Source of the DNA: Tenacibaculum adriaticum
GTDB taxonomy: Bacteria; Bacteroidota; Bacteroidia; Flavobacteriales; Flavobacteriaceae
Direction of reading: 5' to 3'
DNA length: 64,000 nucleotides
Assembly: GCF_008124875.1 (NCBI RefSeq)
Contig: NZ_VNIA01000004.1
Location: forward strand, 1-64,000
This document shows positions 38,680-48,152 of this stretch, one piece after another. The notes under the pieces are model-generated. The model was given only the letters and a program-made list of their open reading frames with translations, was not told the DNA's origin and searched no databases. The translations under genes were made by a program, and so were the position numbers. Position 1 is the stretch's first letter. Each line of letters starts with the position of its first letter.

Positions 38680-39498
38680 ATGAATAATAAAATAAGTGTT
38701 GTAATGTCCGTGTATTACAACGATAATGCAATACATTTTGAACAAGCTGTTGAAAGTTTATTAAATCAAACCTATAAACCTTCAGAAATAGTTATAGTTG
38801 TTGATGGCTGTGTATCAAAAGAATTAGAAGAAGTTATAAAAAAATATAATAACAACGATATAATTATTATCATAAAGCTATCAAATAATCAAGGATTGGC
38901 GAATGCTCTTAATATAGCAATTAGAAGTTCTAGTCATGAGCTCATAGCAAGAATGGATTCCGATGACATCTGCTTCAAAGATAGATTTGAAAAGCAAATG
39001 AAGTTTCTAATAGATAATGATTTAGATTTTGTTGGTGGGCAAATGATTGAATTTGGAAAAAATTTAGAAGATATAGTTTCATATAGAAGAGTACCTTTAA
39101 AGCATGAAGATATAATAGATTTCATGAAATATAGAGCTGCTTTTAGTCATCCAACAATTTTATTTAAGAAAAAAGTTTTTAAAAGTCTTAAAGGATATGA
39201 TATTAATATTTTTCCTGAAGATTATGATTTTTTTGTAAGGGTATATTTAGGAGGGTTTAAGATGGGGAATATAGATGAGAACGTACTGTGGTTTCGTTTA
39301 GGAGAAAACTTATCTGAAGCGATTAAAAGGAGATGGGGAAAAAAGTATGCTATAAATGAATTCAAATTATATAAAAAATTTCTCGATATTGGTTTTTATT
39401 CAAAAAGTCATTTTATAAAAGCTGTATTATTTAAGATACCTCTGAGGTTTTTACCATTCAAATTATTTAAATTTTTGTACTTTAAATTATCAAGATAA
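38680..39498 (+). CDS. Family GT2 glycosyltransferase
   Basis: 272 aa GT-A fold enzyme. VVMSVYYNDNAIHFEQAVES at the start, NQGLANALNIAI near 75, and the metal-binding ARMDSDD near 90 fit the AmsE/WfgD-like group that extends O-antigen or exopolysaccharide repeats. The C-terminal 60 residues are basic and hydrophobic, suggesting membrane association. Sugar specificity cannot be told. Confidence 0.88.
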   Translation: MNNKISVVMSVYYNDNAIHFEQAVESLLNQTYKPSEIVIVVDGCVSKELEEVIKKYNNNDIIIIIKLSNNQGLANALNIAIRSSSHELIARMDSDDICFKDRFEKQMKFLIDNDLDFVGGQMIEFGKNLEDIVSYRRVPLKHEDIIDFMKYRAAFSHPTILFKKKVFKSLKGYDINIFPEDYDFFVRVYLGGFKMGNIDENVLWFRLGENLSEAIKRRWGKKYAINEFKLYKKFLDIGFYSKSHFIKAVLFKIPLRFLPFKLFKFLYFKLSR

Positions 39499-39499
39499 A

Positions 39500-40459
39500 A
39501 TGTATTTAAAGATTTTTATTTTGACATTAACTATATCATTAATTTATCTAAAAATTGCTGATAAATTTAATATTATAGACAAACCTAATCACCGAAGTTC
39601 TCATACAACTCCAACTATAAGAGGCGGGGGGATTTTATTCTTCTTAGCAATTTTAATTTATTTTATTCTTTCAGGATTTCAATATCCATATTTTGTAATT
39701 GGAGTTTCTCTTATTGCTATTGTTAGTTTTGTAGATGATATTGTTACCTTGAGTTCTAATGTTAGATTACCTTTTCAATTCATAGCTATTGGTTTGTGTT
39801 TATTGCAAATAGGTTTTACATTAAATAATTTTTTGATACTAATTCCTTTATTAATAGCAGGAGTAGGGTTTATTAATATCTATAATTTTATGGATGGTAT
39901 TAATGGAATAACAGGAATGTACAGTATTGTTGTTTTATTAGGAATGTTATTTATCAATTTAAAGGAAAATATAGTTAGTATTGATTTAATCATTTACAGT
40001 TTAATTTCATTGGTGGTTTTTGGATTTTACAACTTCAGAAAAAAAGCAAGAATGTTTGCCGGAGATATCGGTAGTATATCAATAGCGGTTCTTTTGTTTT
40101 TTATAGGATCCTATTTAATTAAAGAATTAAAATCACCATTAATTTTATTATTCATTCTTGTTTATGGAGCTGATGCAATTCTAACACTAGGATACCGAAA
40201 ATCGATAGGAGAAAGAATAACAGAGCCGCATAGAAAACATATTTATCAAAAATTGGTTCATACTTTAAAATTACCACACTTAAAAGTTTCTTTATTTTAT
40301 GCTATAACACAAGCCATTATAAATGTTATTGTTTATTTCGGATATCAATTGAGTTTGAGGAATCAACTTATTATATTGTTCTCTTGTATAGTTGTGTTTG
40401 TTCTAATATATGTTTATCTGTTTAGAGTAATTGAGAAGAGGAAAGTTTTAACGACATGA
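39500..40459 (+). CDS. Initiating glycosyl-phosphate transferase (WecA/WbpL type, GT4/MraY family)
   Basis: 319 aa, about ten membrane segments. It transfers a HexNAc-1-phosphate or FucNAc-type sugar phosphate to undecaprenyl phosphate, starting the repeat unit. Visible: DKPNHRSSHTTPTIRGGG near 22, the FVDDIVTLS acidic pair, NIYNFMDGINGI near 135, AGDIGS near 195, and EPHRKHIYQKL near 245 (the HxH-type cytoplasmic loop). The shorter length and motif set favour the WbpL/WecA branch over MraY. Its stop overlaps the next start by four bases. Confidence 0.92.
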   Translation: MYLKIFILTLTISLIYLKIADKFNIIDKPNHRSSHTTPTIRGGGILFFLAILIYFILSGFQYPYFVIGVSLIAIVSFVDDIVTLSSNVRLPFQFIAIGLCLLQIGFTLNNFLILIPLLIAGVGFINIYNFMDGINGITGMYSIVVLLGMLFINLKENIVSIDLIIYSLISLVVFGFYNFRKKARMFAGDIGSISIAVLLFFIGSYLIKELKSPLILLFILVYGADAILTLGYRKSIGERITEPHRKHIYQKLVHTLKLPHLKVSLFYAITQAIINVIVYFGYQLSLRNQLIILFSCIVVFVLIYVYLFRVIEKRKVLTT

Positions 40460-41046
40460 AAAAAATAGCAATAATTGGTGCTGGAGGATTAGGAAGAGAA
40501 ATTCTTGGAATTATTGAATGTATTAATAGCATAAATAAAGTTTGGGATTTTATAGGTTTTTATGATGATAATGCTTCTTCTAAATCCGTAAACGGACATT
40601 CAGTTATAGGAAATATAGACTCATTAAATTTTACAAAGGAGAATGTACATGTAATCATCGGTATAGGAAATCCATCAATTAAAGAAAAGATTAAGGAAAA
40701 AATAACAAATCCTAAAATTATCTTTCCAAATTTAATACATCCTTCAGCAGTTATTTATTCATTTGAAAATGTTAAGTTAGGAAAAGAAGGTGTTGTTATC
40801 GGAGCCAATTGTGTTTTAACCGTAAATATTTCAATCGGTAACTATGTTTATTTAAATACTTCTTCAGTAATATCTCACGATACAATTATTGGCGATTATA
40901 GTATGATTATGCCAACAGTATCTATTTCTACAGGAGCTAAAATCGGTAAACGTGTGTATCTCGGTAATGGTGTGAAAATTGATTCTCCAATAGAAATAGA
41001 AGATGATACTATAATTAAAGCAGGTTCTATCTTGTCTTCTCCCTAA
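40456..41046 (+). CDS. NeuD/PglD-like sugar N- or O-acyltransferase
   Basis: 196 aa: N-terminal Rossmann-like domain (IGAGGLGREILGIIE) followed by left-handed beta-helix repeats (about 95-190), the layout of NeuD and PglD. PglD acetylates UDP-4-amino sugars; NeuD acts on sialic acids. It overlaps the WecA/WbpL-like gene by four bases, an arrangement often seen for the synthesis of N-acetylated 4-amino-6-deoxy sugars, but no aminotransferase is found beside it. Confidence 0.85.
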   Translation: MKKIAIIGAGGLGREILGIIECINSINKVWDFIGFYDDNASSKSVNGHSVIGNIDSLNFTKENVHVIIGIGNPSIKEKIKEKITNPKIIFPNLIHPSAVIYSFENVKLGKEGVVIGANCVLTVNISIGNYVYLNTSSVISHDTIIGDYSMIMPTVSISTGAKIGKRVYLGNGVKIDSPIEIEDDTIIKAGSILSSP

Positions 41047-41099
41047 TTTCTCAATCATTGTTAGTATATTTAACAAGTTTTATAATCAATTAGTTTTTA

Positions 41100-41975
41100 A
41101 TGAAAGGAATAATATTAGCAGGAGGTTCAGGAACAAGATTATACCCTATTACAAAAGGAATATCTAAACAGTTACTACCTGTTTATGACAAACCAATGAT
41201 TTATTACCCATTATCGGTATTAATGTTAGCGGACATTAGAGAGATCTTGATTATATCCACTCCATATGATTTACCAAATTTTGAAAAATTGTTAGGTACT
41301 GGTGAAGAGTTAGGTTTACAGTTAAGTTATAAAGAACAGCTTTCTCCAGATGGATTAGCACAAGCCTTTATTATAGGTAAAGAGTTTATAGGAAAGGATG
41401 ATGTTTGTTTAATTTTAGGGGATAATATTTTTTATGGCCATGGATTTCCAGAAATGTTGAAAAAGGCTGTGTTAAATGCTACAAAAGAACAGAAAGCAAC
41501 TGTGTTTGGATATAATGTTAGAGATCCTGAAAGGTATGGTGTTGTTGAGTTTGATAACTTAGGGAATGTTATATCTATTGAAGAGAAACCGAAAAAACCA
41601 AAATCTAATTATGCTGTTGTAGGATTATATTTTTATCCGAATAGTGTTGTAGAAGTTGCTACAAAAATAAAACCTTCTCATAGAGGGGAGTTAGAGATTA
41701 CTTCAGTGAATCAAGAATATTTAAAAAAGGAATCTTTAAAAGTTGAGTTATTAGGACGAGGTTTTGCATGGTTAGACACAGGGACTCATGATTCTTTAAT
41801 GGAAGCTGGTCAGTTTATAGAAACTATAGAAAAACGGCAAGGTTTAAAAGTAGCTTGTTTGGAAGAGATAGCTTATTATATGGGATACATTGATGCAAAT
41901 CAAGTTGAAAAATTAGCTCAACCTTTAAAAAAGAGCGATTATGGACAATATTTATTAAACTTAGCTAAGAAATAA
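41100..41975 (+). CDS. rfbA: Glucose-1-phosphate thymidylyltransferase
   Basis: 291 aa, standard RmlA length. Makes dTDP-glucose from glucose-1-phosphate and d[35 protein letters not shown] (residues 8-39), [11 protein letters not shown] and [19 protein letters not shown] are the expected motifs. rfbB follows after 22 bases. Confidence 0.97.
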   Translation: MKGIILAGGSGTRLYPITKGISKQLLPVYDKPMIYYPLSVLMLADIREILIISTPYDLPNFEKLLGTGEELGLQLSYKEQLSPDGLAQAFIIGKEFIGKDDVCLILGDNIFYGHGFPEMLKKAVLNATKEQKATVFGYNVRDPERYGVVEFDNLGNVISIEEKPKKPKSNYAVVGLYFYPNSVVEVATKIKPSHRGELEITSVNQEYLKKESLKVELLGRGFAWLDTGTHDSLMEAGQFIETIEKRQGLKVACLEEIAYYMGYIDANQVEKLAQPLKKSDYGQYLLNLAKK

Positions 41976-41997
41976 AACTTTTCTAGAATTATTATCC

Positions 41998-43047
41998 ATG
42001 AAAAATATTTTAATAACAGGTGGGGCAGGATTTATAGGTTCTCATGTGGTACGATTATTTGTAAATAAGTATCCTAATTATAACATCATTAATTTAGATG
42101 CTTTAACCTATGCGGGGAATCTTGAGAACTTGAAGGATATTGAAAATAAATCTAATTATACTTTTATTAAAGGTGATATTTGTGAACATGATGCTGTTAA
42201 AGAGATCTTTTCTAAGTATAAAATCGATGGAGTTATTCATTTGGCTGCAGAATCGCATGTAGATAGATCAATTAAAAATCCCTTTGCTTTTGCACAAACT
42301 AATATAATGGGGACTTTAAGTTTACTGCAAGCAGCAAAAGAATTTTGGAAAGACAATTATAAAGATAAATTGTTTTATCATATTTCTACGGATGAGGTAT
42401 ATGGTAGCCTAACAGAAAATGGTTTCTTTACAGAAGATACAGCTTATGATCCGCATTCACCGTATTCGGCATCTAAAGCCTCCTCAGATCATTTTGTAAG
42501 ATCTTTTCATGACACATATGGTTTGCCAATTATTATTTCTAATTGTTCAAATAACTATGGGGCGAATCAATTTCCAGAAAAGTTAATTCCATTATTCATT
42601 AATAATATCTGTAAAAACAAACCACTTCCGGTGTACGGAAAAGGAGAAAATGTAAGAGATTGGTTATATGTTGAAGATCATGCTAGCGCAATTGACGTAA
42701 TTTTTCATCAAGGAAAAATAGGGGAGACTTACAATGTTGGTGGATTTAATGAATGGAAAAATATAGATCTAATAAAAATATTAATTAAAACAGTTGACAC
42801 ACTGTTGGGTAGAGAAGAAGGCAGCTCAGAAAGCTTAATTACTTTTGTAAATGATAGAGCAGGCCACGATTATCGTTATGCGATTGATTCATCAAAATTA
42901 AAAAATGAATTAGGTTGGGAACCTTCATTACAATTCGAAGAAGGAATTGAAAAAACGATAAAATGGTACTTAGAAGATAAAGAATGGGTTAAACACGTTA
43001 CTTCTGGAGATTATAAGAAGTATTATGATGAAATGTATACTAAATAA
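41998..43047 (+). CDS. rfbB: dTDP-glucose 4,6-dehydratase
   Basis: 349 aa SDR giving dTDP-4-keto-6-deoxyglucose. TGGAGFIGSHVVR near residue 7, HLAAESHVDRSI near 80, STDEVYG near 130 and YSASKASSDHF near 158 are the RmlB signatures. rfbC and rfbD, needed for dTDP-L-rhamnose, are not in the window. Last gene of the long plus-strand locus, closed by the terminator just after it. Confidence 0.97.
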   Translation: MKNILITGGAGFIGSHVVRLFVNKYPNYNIINLDALTYAGNLENLKDIENKSNYTFIKGDICEHDAVKEIFSKYKIDGVIHLAAESHVDRSIKNPFAFAQTNIMGTLSLLQAAKEFWKDNYKDKLFYHISTDEVYGSLTENGFFTEDTAYDPHSPYSASKASSDHFVRSFHDTYGLPIIISNCSNNYGANQFPEKLIPLFINNICKNKPLPVYGKGENVRDWLYVEDHASAIDVIFHQGKIGETYNVGGFNEWKNIDLIKILIKTVDTLLGREEGSSESLITFVNDRAGHDYRYAIDSSKLKNELGWEPSLQFEEGIEKTIKWYLEDKEWVKHVTSGDYKKYYDEMYTK

Positions 43048-43077
43048 AAAGGACCCTGAAATTTCAGCGTCCTTTTT
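43046..43077. terminator. Bidirectional terminator between rfbB and the LysM lipoprotein gene
   Basis: AAAAAGGAC / GTCCTTTTT stem with the self-complementary CTGAAATTTCAG inside, flanked by A and T runs, between two genes that end towards each other. Confidence 0.85.
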
Positions 43078-43101
43078 ATTTTAATAAACCTTAGAGAAGT
43101 A

Positions 43102-44946
43102 CTATTTCAATCTTTCTAAGCTTAAGTCCTTATTGTATTTTACTATAAACAATCCGTTGTTATTAGTTGCTCCAAACATTTTTTTATTGTAATCAAATTT
43201 ACTTTCTAATCGTATAGAAGCCCCTTCTTTAAATGTAGTTGATAATTTTTCTCCGGAAGCTAAACGCATTAAAACATCATACGTTACATCAAACCCTTTA
43301 ATTGAATATTCAGAAGGGATGGCGTAATTTTTGGCTCTATATTTAGCATTAAAAATTTTTGTAGATTCTGCGTTTTCGTCAGAGAAGGTGTTAGTTACAT
43401 ACCCGAATTGAATTCTAGCAAGTTTATTATTGTCAATATTGTCATAAGCACTATTTTTATCAATAGCAAAAACTTGAGCAGTTACATTTTCAGGCAAAAC
43501 AACCATGCTATTCAATGCGTCTGCTACTACAACATTGTCCTCTGAAGTCATAATAATCCAACAATGCGTGTTAGGTTTCATTTCATCGGTAAAGCGCTCT
43601 TTTTTAATATATCCATTTTCTGGTTTTAATACGTGAATTTTATTAATAGAATCATGTTTTTGTAAGTCAGAAACTACTTTTTTAATTTGGTTTTCTGATT
43701 TTTCATCACCCACTACAAAAATAGTTTCACCATTATATTTTTCTATCAAATACCTAGTTAAATAACTAGTATGAGTTTCCATATCTGGTTCTGCTTTTAT
43801 CAATTTTGATGAAGAAAATTCATCTTGATTTTTAGAGAAATGAGGAAAAACGACAGGAGCACTTACTTTGTTTGCTACCATTTCTGCTTTGTCAGAGTAA
43901 AAAGGACCAATAATAACATCAACATCATCTAATTGATTATTGTCTAAAATGGTAGGAATATTATTCCCTCTATTTCCTGTGTCATAAACTGAAACATCAA
44001 TATGCACTCCCTGAGTTTTTATAGAGTCTATAGCAATTTCTGCACCCATATAAAAGTCCGTGACCATATTTGCTAGCTTATTGTTTTTAAAAACATCAAC
44101 AGTTCTAATAGAGTCGTATTCATTCGCTTTAAAAGGCAAGAGAATAGCTAATTTTACAGAAGCATTTTCAGAAATTGTATCGAGATAGAATTTTTTGTCG
44201 TCTGTATCTATTTTTTCTTCAATTGGTCTAATTCTTAAAACTTGTCCTATTCCTAATTTATCATCTTTTAAGTCTGGAAATTCTGGATTTAAACGGATTA
44301 ACTGTTCCTTAGAAATATTGTAGAAACGGGTTAACCCGTACATGGTTTCTTTTGGTTTTACTTCATGAGTAACATGATTTTTTAAATCTTCCTCTAAAGA
44401 AATATAACTTTTGTTTTCAATAGCTTGAACTTTTAATACTTGGCCAATACTTAACTTATTGTCTTTTAAATCTGGAAACTCCGGATTCCATTTTAACAAG
44501 TCATTTTTAGAAACATTATACATTTTAGTTAAAGCATATACAGTTTCTTTAGCTTTTACTTCGTGTGTTACATATTCATAAGTTACTCTAACAACTTGAG
44601 TGGTGTCTAAAGCTATTTCATTTTCGGTCTCGGTTGTTGTATCTTCAACAGTTTCTTCAATATCAATTTCAGGTGTAGTTTCAGTTTCTTCAGTAGATTC
44701 CCCAATTGAAGGATTATTAACCTTTACTTTAGGGTTAGGAATAATAATCATAGTATTTGCATTGGGTCTTCTACCAACGTCTGGATTTAAACGTAACAAG
44801 TCTTTAGTACGTATATCTAAACGATCTGCAATATCACGCATAGTTTCTCCTTCCTTAACCTTATATGTAATATATCTTTTTTGTTGACCACATGAAATAG
44901 CAATAGTTAAAATACTAGTTAAGATGATAAGCTTGAATTTTTTCAT
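43102..44946 (-). CDS. Lipoprotein with three LysM domains and a PBP1-like domain
   Basis: 614 aa from the ATG at 44946, eight bases... after the guaA stop codon region; a start at 44961 would overlap guaA. Lipobox ends at C19 (IAISC). LysM repeats lie near 25-72, 124-172 and 190-238; the second and third are near copies (NPEFPDLKD, IGQVLK). A Glu/Thr-rich linker (about 75-115) separates the first two. Residues 262-610 resemble type 1 periplasmic binding proteins, with VKLAILLPFKANEY and DVIIGPFYSDKAEMVA. Likely a periplasmic peptidoglycan-anchored protein; ligand unknown. Similar fusions are common but uncharacterised in flavobacteria. Confidence 0.82.
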   Translation of the reverse strand: MKKFKLIILTSILTIAISCGQQKRYITYKVKEGETMRDIADRLDIRTKDLLRLNPDVGRRPNANTMIIIPNPKVKVNNPSIGESTEETETTPEIDIEETVEDTTTETENEIALDTTQVVRVTYEYVTHEVKAKETVYALTKMYNVSKNDLLKWNPEFPDLKDNKLSIGQVLKVQAIENKSYISLEEDLKNHVTHEVKPKETMYGLTRFYNISKEQLIRLNPEFPDLKDDKLGIGQVLRIRPIEEKIDTDDKKFYLDTISENASVKLAILLPFKANEYDSIRTVDVFKNNKLANMVTDFYMGAEIAIDSIKTQGVHIDVSVYDTGNRGNNIPTILDNNQLDDVDVIIGPFYSDKAEMVANKVSAPVVFPHFSKNQDEFSSSKLIKAEPDMETHTSYLTRYLIEKYNGETIFVVGDEKSENQIKKVVSDLQKHDSINKIHVLKPENGYIKKERFTDEMKPNTHCWIIMTSEDNVVVADALNSMVVLPENVTAQVFAIDKNSAYDNIDNNKLARIQFGYVTNTFSDENAESTKIFNAKYRAKNYAIPSEYSIKGFDVTYDVLMRLASGEKLSTTFKEGASIRLESKFDYNKKMFGATNNNGLFIVKYNKDLSLERLK

Positions 44947-44951
44947 AAATT

Positions 44952-46487
44952 TTATTCCCATTCTATTGTTGCTGGTGGTTTAGAGCTAATATCATATACA
45001 ACTCTATTTACACCTTTTACATTATTTATTATTTTATTTGATGTTTTTTGTAAAAACTCATAAGGTAAATTTACCCAATCTGCTGTCATTCCATCCGTAC
45101 TTTCTACAGCTCGTAAAGCGACTACTTTTTCATAAGTTCTTTCATCTCCCATAACCCCTACAGAGTTAACTGGTAATAAAATTGCTCCTGCCTGCCAAAC
45201 ACTATCATATAGATTACTTTCTTTTAATCCGTTGATGAAAATAGCATCTACTTCTTGCAAAATACGAACTTTTTCTGAGGTGATATCTCCTAAAATTCTA
45301 ATTGCCAAACCAGGACCAGGAAAAGGATGACGCCCTAATAATTCTTTATCTATTCCCATAGAAGCCCCTACACGACGAACCTCGTCTTTAAAAATCATAC
45401 GTAAGGGTTCTACTACTTTTAATTTCATAAAATCAGGTAACCCACCTACGTTATGATGACTTTTTATTGTTTCAGATGGACCTCCATTTACTGAAACAGA
45501 TTCAATCACATCAGGATAAATAGTTCCTTGAGCCAACCACTTTGCATTTTCAATTTGATGAGCCTCATCATCAAAAACATCAATGAAAATCTTACCAATA
45601 GCTTTACGTTTAGCCTCAGGATCCGATAATCCTGCAAGAGCATCCAAAAAACGTGCCGAAGCATCTACACCTTTAACGTTTAAACCCATCCCTTCGTATT
45701 GTGTAAGGACATTTTCGTATTCATTTTTACGAAGCAAACCGTTATTAACAAAAATGCAATGCAAATTATTTCCAATAGCTTTATGTAAAAGAACTGCGGC
45801 TACTGTAGAATCTACTCCCCCTGATAACCCTAGAACAACTTTGTCATTGCCTATTTTTTCTTTTAGTTCAGAAACTGTTTCATCAACAAAAGAATCTGGA
45901 GTCCATGTTTGCGCTACTCCAGCTATAGTAACTAAAAAATTTTGTAATAATTGTTTTCCATCAGAAGAATGGTATACTTCTGGATGAAATTGAATAGCAT
46001 AAGTGTTTTCGCCTTCAATTTTATAAGCAGCATTCTCTACATCATGAGTGCTGGCAAGTAAAATTCCATTGGTTGGTAATTCTTTAATCGTATCTGAATG
46101 ACTCATCCAAACTTGGCTTCCTTCAGAAATATTTTTAAAGAACTCTTCTTCTTTTTTGATGAAAGATAAATTTGCTCTTCCATATTCTCGAGTATTTGAA
46201 GGGGCTACCAATCCACCAGAAAAATGGGCTAAATATTGTGCTCCATAGCAAATTGCCAATAAAGGTTTTTTACCTCTAATTTCTGATAAATCTGGATGAA
46301 GAGTTACCTCTGAACGGACAGAAGAAGGGCTTCCCGATAAGATTACTGCTTTAAAACTGTTTAAGTTTTCTGGAACTTTATTGTAAGGATGAATTTCACA
46401 GTAAATGTTTAACTCTCTTACACGGCGAGCAATAAGTTGAGTGTATTGCGATCCGAAATCTAAAATAAGTACGTTGTGTTGTTGCAT
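44952..46487 (-). CDS. guaA: GMP synthase (glutamine-hydrolysing)
   Basis: 511 aa from the ATG at 46487; a TTG two codons upstream is less likely. Converts XMP to GMP. N-terminal class I amidotransferase with C80 in [11 protein letters not shown] and the IQFHPEV triad segment near 170; ATP-pyrophosphatase domain with [13 protein letters not shown] near 222; C-terminal dimerisation domain ending KPPATIEWE, the usual GuaA end. The start codon lies in one arm of a 10-base inverted repeat (46485-46524). Confidence 0.97.
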   Translation of the reverse strand: MQQHNVLILDFGSQYTQLIARRVRELNIYCEIHPYNKVPENLNSFKAVILSGSPSSVRSEVTLHPDLSEIRGKKPLLAICYGAQYLAHFSGGLVAPSNTREYGRANLSFIKKEEEFFKNISEGSQVWMSHSDTIKELPTNGILLASTHDVENAAYKIEGENTYAIQFHPEVYHSSDGKQLLQNFLVTIAGVAQTWTPDSFVDETVSELKEKIGNDKVVLGLSGGVDSTVAAVLLHKAIGNNLHCIFVNNGLLRKNEYENVLTQYEGMGLNVKGVDASARFLDALAGLSDPEAKRKAIGKIFIDVFDDEAHQIENAKWLAQGTIYPDVIESVSVNGGPSETIKSHHNVGGLPDFMKLKVVEPLRMIFKDEVRRVGASMGIDKELLGRHPFPGPGLAIRILGDITSEKVRILQEVDAIFINGLKESNLYDSVWQAGAILLPVNSVGVMGDERTYEKVVALRAVESTDGMTADWVNLPYEFLQKTSNKIINNVKGVNRVVYDISSKPPATIEWE

Positions 46488-46524
46488 CCGCAAAAATAAT
46501 AGTTTGATTTTATATTTGCGGATG
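46485..46524 (-). promoter_or_regulatory. Stem-loop enclosing the guaA start codon
   Basis: Ten-base arms CATCCGCAAA (46485-46494) and TTTGCGGATG (46515-46524) with a 20-base loop. On the guaA transcript the AUG forms the base of the stem. The minus strand also reads TATTTTTG at 46498-46491, a -7-like box that would give an almost leaderless transcript. Either reading is tentative. Confidence 0.35.
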
Positions 46525-46539
46525 TTTTTTTAATAGATT

Positions 46540-47604
46540 TTAATATCTGTACACAATAGCGTTAATATTCATACCTGCACCTACAGATGCTAAGATAATT
46601 ACATCACCTTTCTCTATTTTTTGATTCTCTATTTGTCCTTTAATAACTAAATCTAATAAAGTAGGTACAGTAGCGACAGAACTATTCCCCAACTTATGGA
46701 TACTCATTGGCATTATACCTTCAGGAGTTGGTTTTTTGTAGAGTCTATAAAATCGTTTAATAATTGCTTCATCCATTTTTTCATTAGCTTGATGGATAAA
46801 TACTTTTTTAACTTCATCAATAGAAATTCCACTCTTGTCCAAGGCAATTTTCATTGCATTAGGTACATTTGTTAAAGCAAATTCATAAATTTTTCGCCCA
46901 TACATTTTTATATAGCGAATATTTGGATCTTCATTTTTATCGTTAGAATTTCCGAAATATAAATGGTAAGCTTCTTCTTTTGCAAATGTTTGTGAAGCGT
47001 GACTTAGAATTCCACTTTCTGAGTTCTCGGATGCTTCTACTATACAAGCACCTGCGCCATCACTATAAATCATCGAATCGCGATCGTGTTTATCAATAAC
47101 TCTTGATAAAGTTTCTCCACCTATAACTAATACTTTTTTTGCGATCCCAGCCTTAATAAAAGCTTGCGCTTGTATAACACCTTCTATCCAACCAGGACAT
47201 CCAAATAAAATATCATACGCAACGCAATTAGGGTTATTTATACGAAGTAAATGCTTTACTCTGGTAGCCAAACTGGGTAAAATATCACTCTGGATTGCAG
47301 CACTTTTTACATCTCCAAAATTATGTGCAAAAATAATATAGTCTAATTCTTCAGAATTAATGCCAGCATCTTCAATTGCTTTTTCAGCGGCGAAGTACCC
47401 AAGATCGGAAGCATTAAAATGACTTTCGGCATATCTCCGTTCTTCAATTCCTGTTATAGTTTTAAATTTTTCAATAATTAAAGGGTTTTCAGATTGAAAA
47501 CATGTTCCATCAGCGTTTAAAAATCGACTATTAGCAAATTTTTCATTTTCCTTTTTTATCGTTGGAATATACGAACCTGTTCCTGTTATTACAGAGTTTA
47601 CCAT
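46540..47604 (-). CDS. 3-oxoacyl-ACP synthase III-like (KAS III) protein
   Basis: 354 aa from the ATG at 47604 (a longer frame to 47643 has an unlikely N-terminus). Thiolase fold with the KAS III triad visible: C136 in LFGCPGW, His in FIHQANEKMDEA near 275, and Asn in LGNSSVATVPT near 305. Such enzymes join acetyl-CoA or a branched starter to malonyl-ACP. It carries the long insert seen in the FabH-like paralogs of Bacteroidota, so it may not be the main initiator of fatty-acid synthesis. Ends 53 bases before the guaA start. Confidence 0.85.
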   Translation of the reverse strand: MVNSVITGTGSYIPTIKKENEKFANSRFLNADGTCFQSENPLIIEKFKTITGIEERRYAESHFNASDLGYFAAEKAIEDAGINSEELDYIIFAHNFGDVKSAAIQSDILPSLATRVKHLLRINNPNCVAYDILFGCPGWIEGVIQAQAFIKAGIAKKVLVIGGETLSRVIDKHDRDSMIYSDGAGACIVEASENSESGILSHASQTFAKEEAYHLYFGNSNDKNEDPNIRYIKMYGRKIYEFALTNVPNAMKIALDKSGISIDEVKKVFIHQANEKMDEAIIKRFYRLYKKPTPEGIMPMSIHKLGNSSVATVPTLLDLVIKGQIENQKIEKGDVIILASVGAGMNINAIVYRY

Positions 47605-47771
47605 TTTGTTAAAATTTAAAGTACGATAACAGCAAAAAAACAAGTTTTATTATCTGTAACCTATTAATTTTCAGTAAAAAATTTAAGATTTATTATATTC
47701 TTAAAATAGAAGAATTTAATTCTAAAATTAATAAAAAATTACATTAAAAACAAAGATTATATTAAATAAGG

Positions 47772-48152
47772 CTAGTTATAGAGGTTCATTTTTAACTGCA
47801 TAACTGTAGCTATAGATTGGGCTCTATTTTTCATTAACTCAGATTTTAACCCAGAAAAATGGATGTCTATAGTTGAGAAGAGATATTGTAACCAAATAGA
47901 AAAATGCTCTTTTTTAAAGGCTATAAAAACATTTTTATCTACATGTTTTTGTAACACATTGCTTTTATAGGTTGTGGTGTCGAATAGAATGTCTTGCCAA
48001 AAATCTGTGATAACATCCAAATGATGGGCTAATGTTTTTTGTTGAACAAACTCCTTAAAGAAAGGATACATAGTATCATCATCAATTAACTGATCATAAA
48101 ATTTAGTGATAATTAATAGGATGTCTTCTCTTGAGGTTATATCGGATTTCAT
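47772..48152 (-). CDS. Group III truncated hemoglobin
   Basis: 126 aa globin of the 2-on-2 type. Fits group III: YPFF near residue 29, FWQDILFDTTTYKSN near 51, and the FKKEHFSIWLQYLFSTI helix near 80 carrying the proximal histidine. Role in this bacterium is unknown; relatives bind oxygen, NO or other ligands. Its ATG directly follows the cytidine deaminase stop (TAAATG), so the two are translated from one message. Confidence 0.85.
   Translation of the reverse strand: MKSDITSREDILLIITKFYDQLIDDDTMYPFFKEFVQQKTLAHHLDVITDFWQDILFDTTTYKSNVLQKHVDKNVFIAFKKEHFSIWLQYLFSTIDIHFSGLKSELMKNRAQSIATVMQLKMNLYN

Noticed and set aside
24090-43047. Integrative element or genomic island inserted at tRNA-Val
   Set aside because: No integrase, no transposase and no repeat of the tRNA 3' end at the far border.
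45583-45987. 134-codon plus-strand ORF
   Set aside because: Lies wholly inside guaA on the other strand and has no recognisable domain; a shadow frame.
46485-46531. Plus-strand intrinsic terminator
   Set aside because: Stem plus T7 look right, but no plus-strand gene or transcript leads into it; reported instead as a possible guaA control element.
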